A stretch of DNA of 64,000 nucleotides from Sulfitobacter sp. SK011 (GCF_003352065.1 NZ_CP025803.1:1302001-1366000); one strand, 5' to 3'; shown: positions 34,856 through 44,866, counted from the first letter of the stretch. A program made the numbers and translations. Notes: a model not told the origin generated them from the sequence alone.

Positions 34856-35839
34856 ATGTCTAACCCCGTCACAAACGCCGAGGTAGAGGATGTTCTGTCG
34901 TCGATCCGCCGTCTGGTGTCCGAAGACAAGCGCCCTATCCAAATCCAAAACGCGGTACCGGCGAATGATCGTCTGGTGTTGACCCCTGCGCTGCGTGTCG
35001 CAGAGGAGTCCGATGATGAAAGCGACCTTGATGCGCTGGAATTTGAGGAAGACGATCTTGATGATCTGGCCGTTGAGGCCGAGCAAGACAGCGCTGAACA
35101 ATTATCCGAGCAAGATGAAGAGATGGATCTTGACGATCCTGCCCATGATTACGAGGCCGATCCGTACAACTTTGCCGATGATGATGACGAAGACGGCGAA
35201 GGGGATCTGGAACTAGACTTTTCTGCATTGAAGATTGAGGACGAGGATAACGACAGACCGATTGATGCACCCGCAGCGGCCAAGACAGACACCAGCGATG
35301 CCGGGTCCGGCAAGGCAGCGGCGCTGAGCGCCAAGATAGAGGCGCTGGAAACGGCAATCGGCAAAATCTCGGACACCTGGGAGCCGGACGAACCCGGTTC
35401 AGACGAATATTCAGGTACTGAAGAACCCGCGATGGCATGGGAAGATGACGATGACCACGAAGAAATGGGCGCGTTGTTGGATGTTGAAGATAAAGAAGAA
35501 GATGAATACGACGATCACGATCACGATGACGAGGTCGACGCTTATCACGACGCAGATGAGAGCCAAGCCGCACCAATGCCCGCCACGCCTCAGGCTGAGC
35601 CTGAACCTCAGCCCGAACTTATGGCAGCGCAACCATCACAGGATGGCACCCACGAAGAAGACCGCTTTGCCTATGGCAACGATGATCAACTGATCGACGA
35701 AGAGGCGCTGCGCGATCTGGTCAGCGACATCGTGCGTGCAGAATTGCAAGGCGCTCTGGGGGAACGTATCACCCGCAATGTTCGCAAACTGGTGCGCCGC
35801 GAAATCCACCGCGCGTTGACGGCGCAAGAATTGGAATAA
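34856..35839 (+). CDS. acidic PopZ-like (DUF2497-like) polar organising protein candidate
   Basis: 327 residues in three parts: an N-terminal helix VEDVLSSIRRLVSEDK (about 9-24), a very long Asp/Glu-rich disordered middle (about 50-275, many EDD and DDD runs), and a C-terminal helical part DEEALRDLVSDIVRAELQGAL...VRKLVRREIHRAL (about 280-325). Caulobacter PopZ has just this plan: short N-terminal hub helix, acidic disordered spacer, C-terminal oligomerising helices, and both ends here resemble it. Its place after PIMT and TolC genes matches the popZ neighbourhood as I recall it in other alphaproteobacteria. The function is inferred. Confidence 0.65.
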   Translation: MSNPVTNAEVEDVLSSIRRLVSEDKRPIQIQNAVPANDRLVLTPALRVAEESDDESDLDALEFEEDDLDDLAVEAEQDSAEQLSEQDEEMDLDDPAHDYEADPYNFADDDDEDGEGDLELDFSALKIEDEDNDRPIDAPAAAKTDTSDAGSGKAAALSAKIEALETAIGKISDTWEPDEPGSDEYSGTEEPAMAWEDDDDHEEMGALLDVEDKEEDEYDDHDHDDEVDAYHDADESQAAPMPATPQAEPEPQPELMAAQPSQDGTHEEDRFAYGNDDQLIDEEALRDLVSDIVRAELQGALGERITRNVRKLVRREIHRALTAQELE

Positions 35840-35885
35840 CGGGGAAGAGGGGGGATGTGACTATCCTGCCAGCCTCCGGTCTTTT

Positions 35886-37343
35886 TCAGACGTCTCTGGC
35901 CAGTGATAACATCAAATCCACGTCGAAATAGCGTTCGACGTGCCGCGCCAATGCGTCGAGGGTGGCGTCAACTCCTGCTTCAAAGTTGAGCGTCGATGCT
36001 ATGCCAAACTGTCCGAGATACGCGGCGCGAAATGCGTCCGAGCTAAACAGCCCGTGCATGTAACATCCCTGCACCCGGCCATCCGCGGTCGCGGCACCTT
36101 CCGGACGCCCCGCAAACTGCAACCAGGCACGGGCGCAATCAGGACCATTTGTTTCACCAATATGTATTTCATAACCGCTAAGGGTCGTGCCGCTTTCGGG
36201 GTGCTCACCAGTTTTGAGAGACAGATGTTTGATCGGTGCCATAACCGTATCAACCGCCAGATGCCCCAACCCCTGCACAGTCGTTGGCGGCCCTTCGATG
36301 CCATGCGGATCAGCAATGGTGCGCCCCAACATCTGATAGCCACCACACAGGCCCAAAACATGGCCGCCGCGCCGGATGTGGGCGGCCAGATCAATATCCC
36401 AGCCTTCTGCCCGAAACGCTGCAAGGTCCGCAATCGTGGCCTTGCTGCCGACCATCAACACCAGATCGGCGTCAGCAGGAAGCGGCGCGCCGGGCATGAT
36501 CACCCGCAAATCAACCCCGGCTTCGGCTGCCAACGGATCCAGATCGTCAAAGTTTGAAATGCGTGGCAAACGTGGGACTGCAATGACCACACCTGCACCG
36601 CCCGACCGCGCCCGAGAGGGCAGATCCATCACATCCTCAGCAGGCAACCGGTGCGCTTCGTCAAACCACGGGATCACCCCAAGGCTCGGCCAGCCAGTGC
36701 GCTGCGCGATGTTGTCACGGCCCGCATCAAACAGGCTGCGATCGCCGCGAAATTTGTTCACGGCAAAGCCCTTGATCATCGCCGTGTCGGTTGCCTCCAG
36801 AACGGCCTGCGTGCCGACGATCTGCGCAATAACGCCGCCCCGGTCGATGTCACCCATCAGAATGACGGGCACGCCCGCCGCTGTGGCAAAACCCATGTTG
36901 GCAATGTCACCGCGCCGCAGATTGGTCTCGGCCGGGCTGCCTGCACCTTCAACGATGATCAAATCGCAGGTTTCGCCAAGACGGGCAAAAGACTCCAATA
37001 CTGCTGGCATCAGTGCTGCCTTGTTTTTACCAAAGGCTGCTGCCTCCTGATGGCCCGCGATCTGGCCTTGCACGATGACCTGCGCGCCCGTGGCGCTTTG
37101 CGGTTTGAGCAGGATCGGGTTCATGTCTGTGTGCGGCTCCACCCCGGCGGCACGCGCCTGCAGGGCCTGCGCACGCCCAATCTCGCCTCCATCCGTGGTT
37201 ACAGCTGCATTGTTAGACATGTTTTGCGGCTTGAAAGGGCGCACCCGCATGCCGCGCTGCACGCAAGCCCGGATCAGTCCGGCAACAATCATCGACTTGC
37301 CGACATTGCTGCCGGTGCCTTGTATCATGATCGCTTTTGTCAT
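35886..37343 (-). CDS. cobQ: cobyric acid synthase
   Basis: 485 residues. An N-terminal P-loop of the dethiobiotin-synthetase type ([15 protein letters not shown]) is followed by [12 protein letters not shown] and a C-terminal class I glutamine amidotransferase domain whose nucleophile is in [10 protein letters not shown]. It amidates adenosylcobyrinic acid diamide at four positions in cobalamin synthesis. GGAG lies eight bases before ATG 37343; the GTG at 37352 is less likely. It stands alone here, with no other cob genes. Confidence 0.93.
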   Translation of the reverse strand: MTKAIMIQGTGSNVGKSMIVAGLIRACVQRGMRVRPFKPQNMSNNAAVTTDGGEIGRAQALQARAAGVEPHTDMNPILLKPQSATGAQVIVQGQIAGHQEAAAFGKNKAALMPAVLESFARLGETCDLIIVEGAGSPAETNLRRGDIANMGFATAAGVPVILMGDIDRGGVIAQIVGTQAVLEATDTAMIKGFAVNKFRGDRSLFDAGRDNIAQRTGWPSLGVIPWFDEAHRLPAEDVMDLPSRARSGGAGVVIAVPRLPRISNFDDLDPLAAEAGVDLRVIMPGAPLPADADLVLMVGSKATIADLAAFRAEGWDIDLAAHIRRGGHVLGLCGGYQMLGRTIADPHGIEGPPTTVQGLGHLAVDTVMAPIKHLSLKTGEHPESGTTLSGYEIHIGETNGPDCARAWLQFAGRPEGAATADGRVQGCYMHGLFSSDAFRAAYLGQFGIASTLNFEAGVDATLDALARHVERYFDVDLMLSLARDV

Positions 37344-37445
37344 TTTGCGCACTCCGCAGCAGTTGCCCGCAAACTGGCGTAAATCGAGCCGCGGGAAAAG
37401 GGGCAGGTTGGTAAGGCTACATTATTCTTACAGCGCATAAAAAAA

Positions 37446-37467
37446 GCAGCCCGAGGGCTGCATTTTT
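37446..37467 (-). terminator. terminator between the small gene at 37488 and cobQ
   Basis: Stem GCAGCCC / GGGCTGC with A-run on one side and T-run on the other, so it works in either direction. On the minus strand it ends the small conserved gene at 37488-37808 before cobQ. Confidence 0.8.
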
Positions 37468-37487
37468 TGTCACTCATGACGTGGTTA

Positions 37488-37808
37488 CTACGCGGCTTCA
37501 GCCTGCTGCGCGGCATGGCGGCGCTCAGATTCTTCGCGCGAAAGTGCAACAGATGTACGCACACCTTTGCCCACAAAATCCATCAAACCGGACACAACCC
37601 GCTCGTTGGGGTCAATGCCAGCACAGCTCAACACTTCGCGACCATCGCGTGACCGGGCCCAGCGGGCGATCTGCTCTGGTCCGTTGCCATATTTCTTGTC
37701 GTCCGCGATTGCGTCATCCAACGCAGCCAGTACCACTGCTGCGAAAAGTTTACGTGCGCGATTGCCTTGCTCATTGTTAAAGGCGGTGCCATCAACGAAA
37801 TCTTTCAT
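37488..37808 (-). CDS. conserved 106-residue Rhodobacteraceae protein (possibly DUF6280)
   Basis: 106 residues: MKDFVDGTAFNNEQGNRARK, then a helical LFAAVVLAALDDAIADDKKYG and GPEQIARWARSRDGREVLSCAGIDP with one Cys, and a C-terminal Ala/Glu helix. No signal peptide or membrane span. I recall closely similar proteins across Rhodobacteraceae, under a DUF label I believe to be DUF6280; no function is known to me. Its own terminator and monocistronic setting suggest independent, perhaps strong, expression. Confidence 0.75.
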   Translation of the reverse strand: MKDFVDGTAFNNEQGNRARKLFAAVVLAALDDAIADDKKYGNGPEQIARWARSRDGREVLSCAGIDPNERVVSGLMDFVGKGVRTSVALSREESERRHAAQQAEAA

Positions 37809-38029
37809 CTCGTCGTCCTTTCTATTATTCTTGCTCTTGTCATCCCGGCGTGAAGCCCCTTATGACCCATATCGTCCGATTCGGATACCACTTTATCGCA
37901 TAACTCCTATGCATCTGGCGCATGTCTTGCTGCGGGTGCAGCACGATATAGCGGTGACTTGCAGGGGGATATCCTACCAGATATAGGGTGCGTCGACATA
38001 TCATCAAGTTCTTGCCAAGGTTTTGACAC

Positions 38030-38593
38030 ATGCCCAAAATTAACGGAAACGAGATCCGCCCCGGAAACGTTCTGGAACATAACGGCGGCCTATGGGCAGC
38101 GGTTAAGGTTGACCATGTAAAGCCGGGCAAGGGCGGTGCCTTTGCTCAGGTCGAGTTGCGCAATCTGCGCAACGGATCAAAACTGAACGAACGCTTCCGC
38201 AGCGCCGACAAAGTCGAAAAAGTCCGTTTAGAACAAAAAGATCAGCAGTTTTTGTATGAAGAAAACGGCAATCTGGTGGTGATGGACACGGACACCTATG
38301 AGCAGGTTCAACTGGCCTCAGAACTGCTTGGCGATGCCCGCCCGTTTCTGCAGGATGGCATGATGATCGTGGTGGAATACCACGAAGCAGAGGCTCTGAA
38401 CGCCCGGCTGCCGCAAAAGGTGATCTGCAAGATCGTCGAGACTGAGCCGGTGGTCAAAGGCCAGACAGCAGCGAATTCGTTCAAACCGGCACTGCTTGAT
38501 AACGGCGTGCGGGTGTCTGTGCCGCCATTTGTCGGGCAGGACGAAGACATCGTGGTCAACACTGAAACGATGGAATACGTCGAACGCGCCTAA
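38030..38593 (+). CDS. efp: elongation factor P
   Basis: 187 residues, normal length, with a KOW-like N-terminal domain and two OB domains. The modified residue is lysine: K34 in KPGKGGAF, so the form expected to be beta-lysylated by EpmA rather than rhamnosylated; EpmA/EpmB are not in the window. It relieves ribosome stalling at polyproline stretches. AAGG lies nine bases before the ATG. A strong terminator follows. Confidence 0.96.
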   Translation: MPKINGNEIRPGNVLEHNGGLWAAVKVDHVKPGKGGAFAQVELRNLRNGSKLNERFRSADKVEKVRLEQKDQQFLYEENGNLVVMDTDTYEQVQLASELLGDARPFLQDGMMIVVEYHEAEALNARLPQKVICKIVETEPVVKGQTAANSFKPALLDNGVRVSVPPFVGQDEDIVVNTETMEYVERA

Positions 38594-38596
38594 ACG

Positions 38597-38613
38597 TATG
38601 ACGTGACGTCATA
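38597..38613. promoter_or_regulatory. 17-base perfect inverted repeat after efp
   Basis: TATGACGTGACGTCATA: eight-base arms around a single G, four bases after the efp stop and before its terminator. The loop is too small for a stable hairpin, so protein binding or a chance palindrome are the options. Confidence 0.25.
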
Positions 38614-38627
38614 GCGATCTGAAGCAA

Positions 38628-38654
38628 AGCCCCGGCGCGATCCGGGGCTTTTTT
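38628..38654 (+). terminator. intrinsic terminator of efp
   Basis: Stem AGCCCCGG / CCGGGGCT with a six-base loop followed by TTTTTT. A clear intrinsic terminator about 35 bases after the stop. Confidence 0.9.
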
Positions 38655-38684
38655 GTGCGATTCGGGGGCCTGGGTGGTCAAAAA

Positions 38685-39428
38685 TCATGCCGGCGGGATC
38701 CATGTCACCACGGCATCACCCGCGCGCATTGGACCAGTGGCCCGGTCAAATCGGAGATAGGCAAGCGCCAACCCCCCAGATTGCGTGAACAGCGTGCCAG
38801 CGGGCTTGTCGGCAGCCATGATTTCGGTGCCAATTGGCGCGTCCCCCGCGATGGAAACCTGAGCCAGACCTTTTCGCAGCTCGGTCTTGTGCTTCATCCG
38901 CGCTGTGACCTCTTGGCCGACATAACACCCTTTGCGAAAATCGACCCCATTCAGGCGCTCAAAGCCAACCTCCAGAATGAATGTGTCCGGTGTCAGTTCA
39001 ATCCCCGTCTTTGGGATCATGTGCGTCACACGCAAGGCATCCCAGTTCACGTTGTTGTCGATCTGAGGGTCCACGCGGTAGGCCCGCCATCCCATCGCGT
39101 CAGTGCGCGGGTCTGCATATCCGTCCTCAGGCACTGGCCCCAGACCACGGTGCAGGTGCAGGTCCGTTGCGGCGATTTCAACCGATGCTCTGAGCTTATA
39201 CATGTTCAACCGCTGAAGCAGCATATCGGCCAGGCTGTCGGCGACATCCAAGAGCACGCCATCGCCGTCCTTTGCGACAAAGAAATCAGCAAAAAACTTG
39301 CCCTGCGGGGTCAGGATCGCCGCATAGATTGGCCCTTGGGAAAGTTTTTTCACATCATTGGTGATCAGACCTTGCAGGAAGTCCAATGTGTCGTCGCCAG
39401 TCAGGCGCAGGATGCGGCGTTGGGTCAT
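38685..39428 (-). CDS. ygfZ: YgfZ-type folate-binding protein
   Basis: 247 residues with the family signature KGCYVGQEVTARMKHKTELRKGL in the second half and an N-terminal ILRLTGDDTLDFLQGLITND. YgfZ helps make or repair certain iron-sulfur clusters with folate. AAAGGA precedes the ATG. It is divergent from the glycosyltransferase gene, with 65 bases between. Glycine-cleavage T protein is an alternative relative, but the length and the CYVGQE motif fit YgfZ. Confidence 0.88.
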   Translation of the reverse strand: MTQRRILRLTGDDTLDFLQGLITNDVKKLSQGPIYAAILTPQGKFFADFFVAKDGDGVLLDVADSLADMLLQRLNMYKLRASVEIAATDLHLHRGLGPVPEDGYADPRTDAMGWRAYRVDPQIDNNVNWDALRVTHMIPKTGIELTPDTFILEVGFERLNGVDFRKGCYVGQEVTARMKHKTELRKGLAQVSIAGDAPIGTEIMAADKPAGTLFTQSGGLALAYLRFDRATGPMRAGDAVVTWIPPA

Positions 39429-39493
39429 CTTTTATGTCCTTTGACAGTTGATCATGACATATAGCCATCACTCGCAATTCTAAAGGGCCAAGC

Positions 39494-40174
39494 ATGCGCG
39501 CGCCGATATCTGTGATCATTCCGACCCTGAACGCCGTTGATACGCTGCCCGATTGTCTGGCCGCGCTGATGGAAGGGCTGGATGCGGGGTTGATCCGGGA
39601 ATTGATTGTCAGTGATGGCGGATCAACAGATGCTACAGGTGCGACTGCGCTGGCATGGGGGGCAGAGGTGATCCATGGTGCCGCGTCAAGAGGCGGGCAG
39701 TTGCAGCGTGGATGTGCTGCGGCCAAAGCGGATTGGCTGATGGTGGTGCACGCTGACACCATGCTGTCGCCCGGATGGGCAAAGATCGTGGCGGCACATT
39801 TAGGCACGGCCAAGGCCGGGTGGTTCAAATTGGCGTTTGATCAGGGCGGAATACCCGGGAACCTGGTCGCCGGATGGGCCAACCTGCGCAGTCGATTTGG
39901 CCTTCCCTTTGGCGATCAGGGTTTGATCCTGCCCCGCACACTCTATGAGGAGGTGGGTGGCTACAAAGATCAGCCGCTGATGGAGGATGTCGCACTTGCG
40001 CGGGCGCTTAAGGGGCAGCTTGTTGGCCTGCCGGTCTGCGCGGTCACCAGCGCGGCAAAGTATCAAAGTCAGGGCTGGATGCGGCGCGGTGGGCGCAATC
40101 TGTGGACATTAGGGCGGTATTTTTTCGGCACGTCGCCAGAAGTACTGGCGCAAAGCTACCGTCGCCAGCGGTGA
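39494..40174 (+). CDS. family 2 glycosyltransferase (TIGR04283-like)
   Basis: 226 residues of the GT-A fold: ISVIIPTLNAVDTLPDCLAAL, VSDGGSTDATGATA, then VVHADTML as the DXD-equivalent and YKDQPLMEDVALARALK later. This short form matches the group often found with arsenosugar or selenoneine-like genes, but no such partner is present. The sugar donor and acceptor are unknown. AAGGG precedes the ATG. Confidence 0.82.
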   Translation: MRAPISVIIPTLNAVDTLPDCLAALMEGLDAGLIRELIVSDGGSTDATGATALAWGAEVIHGAASRGGQLQRGCAAAKADWLMVVHADTMLSPGWAKIVAAHLGTAKAGWFKLAFDQGGIPGNLVAGWANLRSRFGLPFGDQGLILPRTLYEEVGGYKDQPLMEDVALARALKGQLVGLPVCAVTSAAKYQSQGWMRRGGRNLWTLGRYFFGTSPEVLAQSYRRQR

Positions 40175-40305
40175 TCATGCGGACGCGCCGCAGGCGCGAT
40201 GACATTCCGGGCGCTTGAGGCTTGGCTGAGCCCTGTAATGGTCAGTTTGCTACAGGATGTCAGGTCGGATCGGTATTTAAGAAAGGGTGAAGGGGAGAAC
40301 GGTGT

Positions 40306-42162
40306 CTACCCAAACAAAGCCTGTCCCAATCGTTGCAGGATGTTTGGTTCGCTGACATCTTCGCCACGTTCCTTGGCCCGCAAAGCCCGCAACCCCCGTG
40401 CATCGCTGACGGTTTTGCCATCCTGGAATTGGAGGCGGTAGAGGTCGGCATAGATGCCGCCGCGTTGCAGAAGTTCTTCGTGCGTGCCTTGGTCGCGAAC
40501 CTGGCCCCGGTCCATCACAATGATCTTGTCGGCGCTGCGAATGGTCGCCAGACGGTGCGCAATGACGATTGTGGTGCGCCCTGCGGACAGCTGGTCCAGC
40601 GCGTCCTGCACGACCTGTTCTGATTGCGCATCAAGCGCGCTGGTGGCTTCATCCAGCAGCAGGATCGGCGTGTCACGAAGCAGCGCGCGGGCGATCACGA
40701 CGCGCTGTCTTTGGCCACCGGAAAGGGCAGAGCCGCGCGGACCGACGCGCGTGTCCAGACCATTTTCAAGGTTGGGCAGGAAATCTGCGACATGGGCGGC
40801 TTTCAGGACGGCCTGCAATGCGTCATCGCTGACATCCGTGCGGCCCAACACGATGTTTTCCCGCAAGGTTTCGTCAAACAGCAATGCCTCTTGGGTCACC
40901 ACTGAAAACAGGCCACGCAATTCGGATATCGCCATGTCGGAGGTCGCGACACCGCCGATGGTGACACTGCCTGCCTGCGGGTCGATGAGCCGGGTCAACA
41001 CATTGAAAATCGTGGACTTGCCAGCGCCGGATGCCCCGACGAGCGCGGTCGTCTCACCTGCTGCAGCGCTGAGGCTGATGTCGTCAAGCACCTTGACCTC
41101 ACCATAGGCCAGATCCACATTTCTAAGCTCAACATCGGGTTGGCCCGTGGGGACGGGGACCGGGTTTGCCGGTTCTTTCAATCGTATGGGGGCATCCATC
41201 AGTTCCTTGATCCGCTCAAGGGCGGCCGCTGCGACCTGCCACAGACCGCTCACGCCGCCCAGCCGGCGCAGTGGGCTAAATGCAAAGCCCATGGCGGTGA
41301 AGAAGGTCATGAATTGCCCGATGGTTTTGTTGCCCGAGATAATCTCGGAGCCGCCATAGAGAATAACGGCCATGAACCCCACACCGGACATGATATCGAT
41401 CATGCCTGGAATGGCGGAATTGCCAAAGGCCGCGCGCACTTCGGTGCGGATGAAGGTGCGGGTCAGGTCATTGTACTGGCGCGCCTGATAGCTTTCGAGC
41501 GCGTTCAGTTTGATCTGAACAATGCCGTGGAACACTTCGTCCAGCCGGGTGGCCAGATTGGCCCCCAAATCACGCGCTTCGCGCGAGCGTTCGCGCACAA
41601 AGCGTTGCGCAATTGCGGCCGGCAGGACCATGACCGGAATGCCCACGCACGCCAGCAGCGCCCAGATCGGATCAATGGAAATGGCAACGCCCAAAAGCAC
41701 GATCAGACCGATAAAGTCGCGACCGGCTCCGGTGATGATCGCACGCCAGACATCGCCAACCGCGTTTACATCAGATTGAACCCGCTGGATCAGGAAACCC
41801 GGGGGATGGGATTGGTGAAACGCACCGTCCTGCCGCATCATTTGGCCAAGCAGTTCTATGCGCATGTCGGCGGCGGTGCGTTGTGCGATCCGGGTCAGCA
41901 GCACTTTCTGCGCCACGCCCGCAATGGCGCGCAGCACGAATATCCCAAGCAGGATCAGGCCAACCCATTTGAGCGCATCTTGTTTACCGGCAACAAATAC
42001 CTGATCGAACATCGGTTCCATCAGACGCGCCAATGCGCCCAGGGTGCTGCCTTCGATGATCATGAAAAACACGGCCGCACCCATCAACCACAGATGTTTT
42101 TTCAGGTAATCGCGCCAGAGCCAGCGCAGCAATTGCCCAGACGTATAGGTTTGGTTATTCAT
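40306..42162 (-). CDS. MsbA-like ABC exporter (fused permease and ATPase)
   Basis: About 618 residues. Six membrane segments in the first 320 residues, then an ATPase with Walker A GASGAGKSTIFN, signature LSGGQRQRVVIARALL and Walker B ILLLDEATSALD. A homodimeric lipid or drug exporter of the MsbA/ABCB class; lipid A-core flipping is possible but a second copy could serve another cargo. ATG 42162 is chosen; ATG 42174 directly follows AAGGA and is too close to use it. It is divergent from the class V aminotransferase. Confidence 0.87.
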   Translation of the reverse strand: MNNQTYTSGQLLRWLWRDYLKKHLWLMGAAVFFMIIEGSTLGALARLMEPMFDQVFVAGKQDALKWVGLILLGIFVLRAIAGVAQKVLLTRIAQRTAADMRIELLGQMMRQDGAFHQSHPPGFLIQRVQSDVNAVGDVWRAIITGAGRDFIGLIVLLGVAISIDPIWALLACVGIPVMVLPAAIAQRFVRERSREARDLGANLATRLDEVFHGIVQIKLNALESYQARQYNDLTRTFIRTEVRAAFGNSAIPGMIDIMSGVGFMAVILYGGSEIISGNKTIGQFMTFFTAMGFAFSPLRRLGGVSGLWQVAAAALERIKELMDAPIRLKEPANPVPVPTGQPDVELRNVDLAYGEVKVLDDISLSAAAGETTALVGASGAGKSTIFNVLTRLIDPQAGSVTIGGVATSDMAISELRGLFSVVTQEALLFDETLRENIVLGRTDVSDDALQAVLKAAHVADFLPNLENGLDTRVGPRGSALSGGQRQRVVIARALLRDTPILLLDEATSALDAQSEQVVQDALDQLSAGRTTIVIAHRLATIRSADKIIVMDRGQVRDQGTHEELLQRGGIYADLYRLQFQDGKTVSDARGLRALRAKERGEDVSEPNILQRLGQALFG

Positions 42163-42310
42163 CTGCGGCCACATTCCTTTTGGGCAGTGCAGTCACAGGT
42201 TTACGAAACGTGGGCGGGCAGGGCAAGCATGCGGGGGTGCCAATCGTGTTGACGCTGCATTCCGCACAGATAAGGTGCAGGAAATCGCGCGGGTCAAAGG
42301 CAGAGTTCAT

Positions 42311-43519
42311 ATGACAAAATCCCCTCTTTTGGCGCAAGGGCGGTCTTATCTGGCTATCCCTGGCCCTTCTGTGATGCCCGATGCGGTTCTGAACGCCATG
42401 CACCGCGCGGCACCCAATATCTATTCCGGGGCGCTGATTGACATGATGCCGGCGCTGATGGCGGATCTGCGTCGGGTGGCACGCACCAAACATCACGTCG
42501 CGATGTACATCGGCAATGGTCACGCAGCATGGGAAGCGGCGCTGAGCAATGTCGTTGCACCGGGGGACAAGGTGCTGGTCCCCTCCACGGGTCGTTTCGG
42601 CATCGGCTGGGGCGAGATTGCGACAGACCTTGGTGCACAGGTTGAGGTCATCGATTTTGGCCGGGCGGCCGCAATGGATATGGCGCGCGTAGCCGACGTA
42701 TTGGCGGCGGATAAAGCACATGAAATCAAGGCAATTTTGGGTGTGCATGTCGACACTTCAAGCTCCGTGCGCAACGATATTGCGGGATTACGTGCGGTTC
42801 TGGACGAGGTGGGCCATCCGGCGCTTTTGATGGCTGATTGTATCGCATCATTGGGCTGCGACCGATTTGAGATGGACGCCTGGGGCGTCGACGTGATGGT
42901 CACCGCCTGCCAAAAAGGTCTGATGGTGCCGCCCGGAGTGGGGTTTGTTTTTTTCAATGACAAGGCCGAAGCCGTGCGCGCCAAGATGCCGCGCGTGAGC
43001 CGTTACTGGGATTGGATGCCGCGGGCGCACCCGGAGGAATTCTATCAATACCACTGCGGAACGGCACCAACACAGCATATTTTTGGCCTGCGCGCGGCGC
43101 TGGATATGATCCATGATGAAGGCATTGAACAGGTTTGGGCACGTCACGCGGTACTGGCGCGGGCGGTTTGGGCAGCATGCGAGGCGTGGTCCCAGCGCGG
43201 CACATTTGCGCTTAATATTGCGGACCGCGAGGCGCGCAGCCACGCGGTGACGGCCCTGCGCCTGCAAACTCCGAATGCGACGGCACTGCGCGACTGGGTG
43301 CAGCAAAATCTGGGGCTGACCTTGGGTATTGGCCTTGGCATGGCTGCGCCGGGTGATCCGGCGTGGCACGGATTTTTCCGCCTTGGTCACATGGGCCATG
43401 TGAACGGTCATATGATCATGGGGCTGTTAGGCGGGATCGAGGCGGGTATGACGGCGCTGAAAATCGAACATGGTGCCAGCGCACTTGATGCGGCTGCACA
43501 GGTTATCGCGGGTCACTAA
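42311..43519 (+). CDS. class V PLP aminotransferase (alanine/serine-glyoxylate type)
   Basis: About 402 residues. The family opening IPGPSVMPDAVLNAM is followed by GNGHAAWEAAL, the cofactor Asp in MADCIASLGCD and the PLP lysine in TACQKGLMVPPG. It is closest to alanine-glyoxylate or serine-glyoxylate aminotransferases. AAGG lies about ten bases before ATG 42311. Without serine-cycle genes nearby the amino donor is not settled. Its stop overlaps by a few bases the stop of a small convergent gene. Confidence 0.87.
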   Translation: MTKSPLLAQGRSYLAIPGPSVMPDAVLNAMHRAAPNIYSGALIDMMPALMADLRRVARTKHHVAMYIGNGHAAWEAALSNVVAPGDKVLVPSTGRFGIGWGEIATDLGAQVEVIDFGRAAAMDMARVADVLAADKAHEIKAILGVHVDTSSSVRNDIAGLRAVLDEVGHPALLMADCIASLGCDRFEMDAWGVDVMVTACQKGLMVPPGVGFVFFNDKAEAVRAKMPRVSRYWDWMPRAHPEEFYQYHCGTAPTQHIFGLRAALDMIHDEGIEQVWARHAVLARAVWAACEAWSQRGTFALNIADREARSHAVTALRLQTPNATALRDWVQQNLGLTLGIGLGMAAPGDPAWHGFFRLGHMGHVNGHMIMGLLGGIEAGMTALKIEHGASALDAAAQVIAGH

Positions 43520-43698
43520 CCGCGCTGTGCGGCGATGCGGGTGATCAAATGGTTCACAATCCACCCCGCCAATGCGGCCACCAGAAAACCCCAGACGGCC
43601 CAGATCACCATGAGGACCCACATCAGATTGACACCAAACATGACGATGCAGGCGGCGGTGTAATTTGGTGCGGCGGGACGATCATTTGTGTCGCGCAT
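43516..43698 (-). CDS. 60-residue two-span membrane protein
   Basis: A short frame from ATG 43698, preceded by AGAGGA. A polar N-terminus (MRDTNDRPAAPNY) leads to two hydrophobic segments, CIVMFGVNLMWVLMVIWAVW and FLVAALAGWIVNHLI. I do not recognise a named family. It lies 54 bases after the hisC-like gene on the same strand and may be its operon partner. Confidence 0.55.
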   Translation of the reverse strand: MRDTNDRPAAPNYTAACIVMFGVNLMWVLMVIWAVWGFLVAALAGWIVNHLITRIAAQRG

Positions 43699-43752
43699 CA
43701 ATGATCCTCTTTTAAGGGTACAAAGAATAGCATAGCGCGACCCGAGCGCGCG

Positions 43753-44856
43753 TCAGCCCTTTTCTGCGTCTTTTAACGCATGCGGGAGTGCGCTGGCAAA
43801 CGCATCAAGCTGCGCTGGCGTTCCGCAACTGACGCGGATACAGCGGTTTTGCGGGGCCACAAAGGGCATCCGCACAAAAATGCCGCGCGCAACCAACCCA
43901 TCAAGAACACCTTTGGCATATGTGCCGTCCCTGCCACAATCAATTGCCGCGAAGTTTGCCGCAGAAGGCAGGGGTGTCAGCCCATGAGTTTGCGCAATAT
44001 CTGCAATCCGGCCGCGCGCTGCTGAAATTTCACGTTGCACATGGCTCAGCCACTCTTTGTCCTGAAGTGCGGCCAGCGCGCCCGCCTGGGCGGCACGGTT
44101 CATACCAAAATGGTTGCGCACCTTGTGAAAGGCGGTGATCAGATCGGGTGCGGCAAGGGCATAGCCGACCCGCGCACCCGCCAGGCCGTACGCTTTGGAA
44201 AACGTCCGCATCCGGATCACGCGGGGATCAGAAAAGTCCAATGGCAACGCAGTTCCGTCAGGGGCGCATTCTATGTAAGCCTCATCGAGGCACAGCAACG
44301 TGCCCTCAGGCAATCTATCCATTGCCTGCGATATCTGCGAACCCGCGTGCCACGATCCCATCGGGTTATCGGGATTGGACAGATAGACCAGCTTTGCGTC
44401 CACCTCTGCCGCTTTGGCAAAAAGCGCCGCAGGATCCTCATGATCGTCACGATACGGGACCTTGTGCAAAACACCCCCGAACCCGGCAACGTGATAGTTG
44501 AACGTCGGATACGCCCCGTCTGAGGTCACAACAGCATCACCCGGCCCCACAAAGAGCCGCACAAGGTAATTGAGCAGCCCGTCTATGCCTTCGCCGACAA
44601 TGATGTGATCCGGTGTTGTGCCATGATGATCGGCAAGTGCGCTACGCAGATCATGGCTTTCCGGGTCGCCGTACATCCATTGGTCGCACTCAGCCATCGC
44701 CTTGATTGCGAGGGGCGAGGGGCCAAAGACGTTTTCATTGGCCCCCAAACGGGCCTTGAAAAGCCGACCGTTGGCACGTTCCTGCGCCTCTGGCCCCACA
44801 AAGGGAACCGTCGCGGGAAGGGAGTGTGCAAGCGCTGTAAGGCGAAAATTCGTCAT
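43753..44856 (-). CDS. hisC: class I/II PLP aminotransferase, histidinol-phosphate type
   Basis: 367 residues. NENVFGPSPLA, then YLSNPDNPMGSW, LDEAYIE and the PLP lysine in MRTFSKAYGLAGARVGYA, and R in IRVSCGTPAQ at the end. These are HisC-subfamily features, so histidinol-phosphate or a related aromatic aminotransferase activity is likely. It is outside any his operon, so a broader or paralogous role is possible. Divergent from the Tat-signal peptide gene. Confidence 0.85.
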   Translation of the reverse strand: MTNFRLTALAHSLPATVPFVGPEAQERANGRLFKARLGANENVFGPSPLAIKAMAECDQWMYGDPESHDLRSALADHHGTTPDHIIVGEGIDGLLNYLVRLFVGPGDAVVTSDGAYPTFNYHVAGFGGVLHKVPYRDDHEDPAALFAKAAEVDAKLVYLSNPDNPMGSWHAGSQISQAMDRLPEGTLLCLDEAYIECAPDGTALPLDFSDPRVIRMRTFSKAYGLAGARVGYALAAPDLITAFHKVRNHFGMNRAAQAGALAALQDKEWLSHVQREISAARGRIADIAQTHGLTPLPSAANFAAIDCGRDGTYAKGVLDGLVARGIFVRMPFVAPQNRCIRVSCGTPAQLDAFASALPHALKDAEKG

Positions 44857-44866
44857 GTCATCGCTG

